Source of the DNA: an uncultured archaeon
GTDB lineage: Archaea; Thermoproteota; Nitrososphaeria; Nitrososphaerales; Nitrosopumilaceae
Direction of reading: 5' to 3'
NCBI GenBank assembly: GCA_937896495.1
Contig: CALBNQ010000029.1
Location: 1-6,261, forward strand
DNA length: 6,261 nt
Part shown: positions 5,398-6,261 of the stretch, one piece after another
Numbering within the stretch: position 1 is the first letter of the stretch
Layout: the number at the start of each line of letters is the position of its first letter
Program-made: the position numbers and the translations under genes
Notes under the pieces: model-generated
Databases searched by the model: none
What the model saw: only the letters and a program-made list of their open reading frames with translations
Told to the model about the DNA's origin: nothing

Positions 5398-6233
5398 AAT
5401 CTATTATGATTCAAGGAACCGCTTCTGGTGTTGGTAAAACTACTATTGTTGCAGCATTATGTAGAATTTTTTCCGATAAAGGTTATCGTGTAGCTCCCTT
5501 CAAATCCCAAAATATGTCCAATTTTGCATATACGTCTTCAGATTTTGAAATTTCTCGTGCACAAGCAATTCAAGCAGTTGCTGCTAGATGTGAAATTGAG
5601 CCTGATCTTAATCCAATTATGCTTAAACCCTTGGGCAATTATTACAGTGCTATTTTCCTAAATGGGAAATATTTCAAGAAAATGTATGCAAAAGATTACT
5701 ATTCAAAATTTGTAAAAACAAAAGGAATCAAAATTGCCACTGATTCTTTATCTCGTCTAAAGAAAAATAATGATTTAATAATTTTAGAAGGTGCAGGTTC
5801 TCCAGCTGAAATTAATTTACAAAAATTTGATATTGCAAATATGAGAATTGCTCAAAAAGCAAATGCTTCTGTATTATTAGTATCCGATATTGACAAAGGT
5901 GGATCTTTTGCTAGTCTTGTCGGAACAATGTCTTTAATTGAAAAAAAATATCAAAAATTTGTCAAAGGATTCGTATTGAACAAATTTCGAGGAGATGTTG
6001 ATGTTTTAAAACCAGGATTAAAAAAAATTAAACAAATTACAGGAATTCCAATTTTGGGAACAATCCCTATGGTTGAAACAAATCTGCCTGAAGAAGATTC
6101 ATTGAATGTAAAACCAAAAGAATTTTCATGGTCAAAAAATAATGTTTCTAAAATTGATAAGGAAATTGATAAGTTGGCAATTACTGTGAAAAATAATTTG
6201 GATATCAAAACCATCGAGAAGATGATAAAATGA
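5394..6233 (+). CDS. cobQ: Cobyric acid synthase CobQ/CbiP, short form lacking the glutamine amidotransferase domain
   Basis: Amidates the b, d, e and g side chains of adenosylcobyrinic acid a,c-diamide, using ATP and normally glutamine nitrogen. The N-terminal synthase domain is complete: P-loop GTASGVGKTT (8-17), FKSQNMSN (36-43), RAQAIQA (55-61), NPIMLKP (73-79), the signature EGAGSPAEINL (132-142), DIDKGGSFA (165-173), NKFRGD (196-201) and the end motif LPEEDSL (231-237). After this, family members of about 480-510 residues continue into a class I amidotransferase domain with a catalytic Cys and His. Here there are only about 17 linker residues, then IDKEIDKLAITVKNNLDIKT (254-273), which resembles the family's extreme C-terminal helix, and a stop. 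There is no Cys after residue 66, and no room for the domain before the next start at 6230. The gene overlaps both neighbours by ATGA. Confidence 0.88.
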   Translation: MKSIMIQGTASGVGKTTIVAALCRIFSDKGYRVAPFKSQNMSNFAYTSSDFEISRAQAIQAVAARCEIEPDLNPIMLKPLGNYYSAIFLNGKYFKKMYAKDYYSKFVKTKGIKIATDSLSRLKKNNDLIILEGAGSPAEINLQKFDIANMRIAQKANASVLLVSDIDKGGSFASLVGTMSLIEKKYQKFVKGFVLNKFRGDVDVLKPGLKKIKQITGIPILGTIPMVETNLPEEDSLNVKPKEFSWSKNNVSKIDKEIDKLAITVKNNLDIKTIEKMIK

Positions 6234-6261
6234 TTTTAGAATCTATTGTAATTATTGGATT
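6230..6261 (+). CDS. cbiB: Start of probable CbiB, adenosylcobinamide-phosphate synthase (3' end outside window)
   Basis: ATG at 6230 overlaps the cobQ stop (ATGA) and opens a frame to the window edge: MILESIVIIG, the beginning of a hydrophobic helix. CbiB proteins are membrane-bound and start with a similar aliphatic segment. CbiB condenses cobyric acid (product of CobQ) with aminopropanol phosphate (product of CobD), so it is the expected third member of this cluster. Ten residues are not enough for a family call; another membrane cobalamin protein such as CobS is possible. Confidence 0.5.
   Translation, partial: MILESIVIIG

Noticed and set aside
5951..6214. Minus-strand frame of 87 codons
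   Set aside because: Antisense to the cobQ C-terminal region; no motif or start signal.

Overview
The window looks like a piece of an AT-rich archaeal chromosome, most likely a marine ammonia-oxidising archaeon of the Nitrososphaerota (Thaumarchaeota; Nitrosopumilus or Nitrosarchaeum type). The basis is tightly packed small genes, TATA-like boxes about 26 bases before start codons, a DUF5679-type zinc ribbon, an Lrp/AsnC-family regulator paired with a haem O synthase, and the archaeal set of late cobalamin genes. The taxon is an inference from protein style and gene content; no marker gene is present.

Layout. 2-637 (+) is the 3' part of a gene whose product has Glu-Pro-Thr-Pro repeats, an acidic helical stretch and a C-terminal four-cysteine ribbon. 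655-1179 (-) encodes a Trp-rich helical protein, and 1228-1392 (-) a 54-residue Cys/His protein with a TTG start that is easily missed. A palindrome-rich intergenic stretch (1383-1483) separates this from a 69-residue helical protein on the plus strand (1484-1693). That gene overlaps the end of ctaB (1688-2617, -), which follows an Lrp/AsnC-type regulator (2620-3087, -) at a 2-base gap. The regulator has a clear TATA box, a ribosome binding site and a symmetric candidate operator. asd (3159-4235, -) is divergent from a cobalamin operon: cobD (4318-5397), cobQ/cbiP (5394-6233) and the first codons of a probable cbiB (6230 to the window end), joined by two ATGA overlaps.

How the genes fit together. 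CobD makes aminopropanol phosphate from threonine phosphate, CobQ makes cobyric acid, and CbiB joins the two, so the operon encodes one convergence point of B12 synthesis. The divergent asd supplies aspartate semialdehyde, the precursor of threonine, which feeds the CobD branch. lrp-ctaB looks like a regulated haem O unit for the terminal oxidase.

The most unusual feature is CobQ. It is only 279 residues and appears to lack the whole glutamine amidotransferase domain, while keeping both the N-terminal ATP-dependent synthase domain and what looks like the family's extreme C-terminal helix. No tRNA, rRNA, CRISPR array or insertion sequence was seen.
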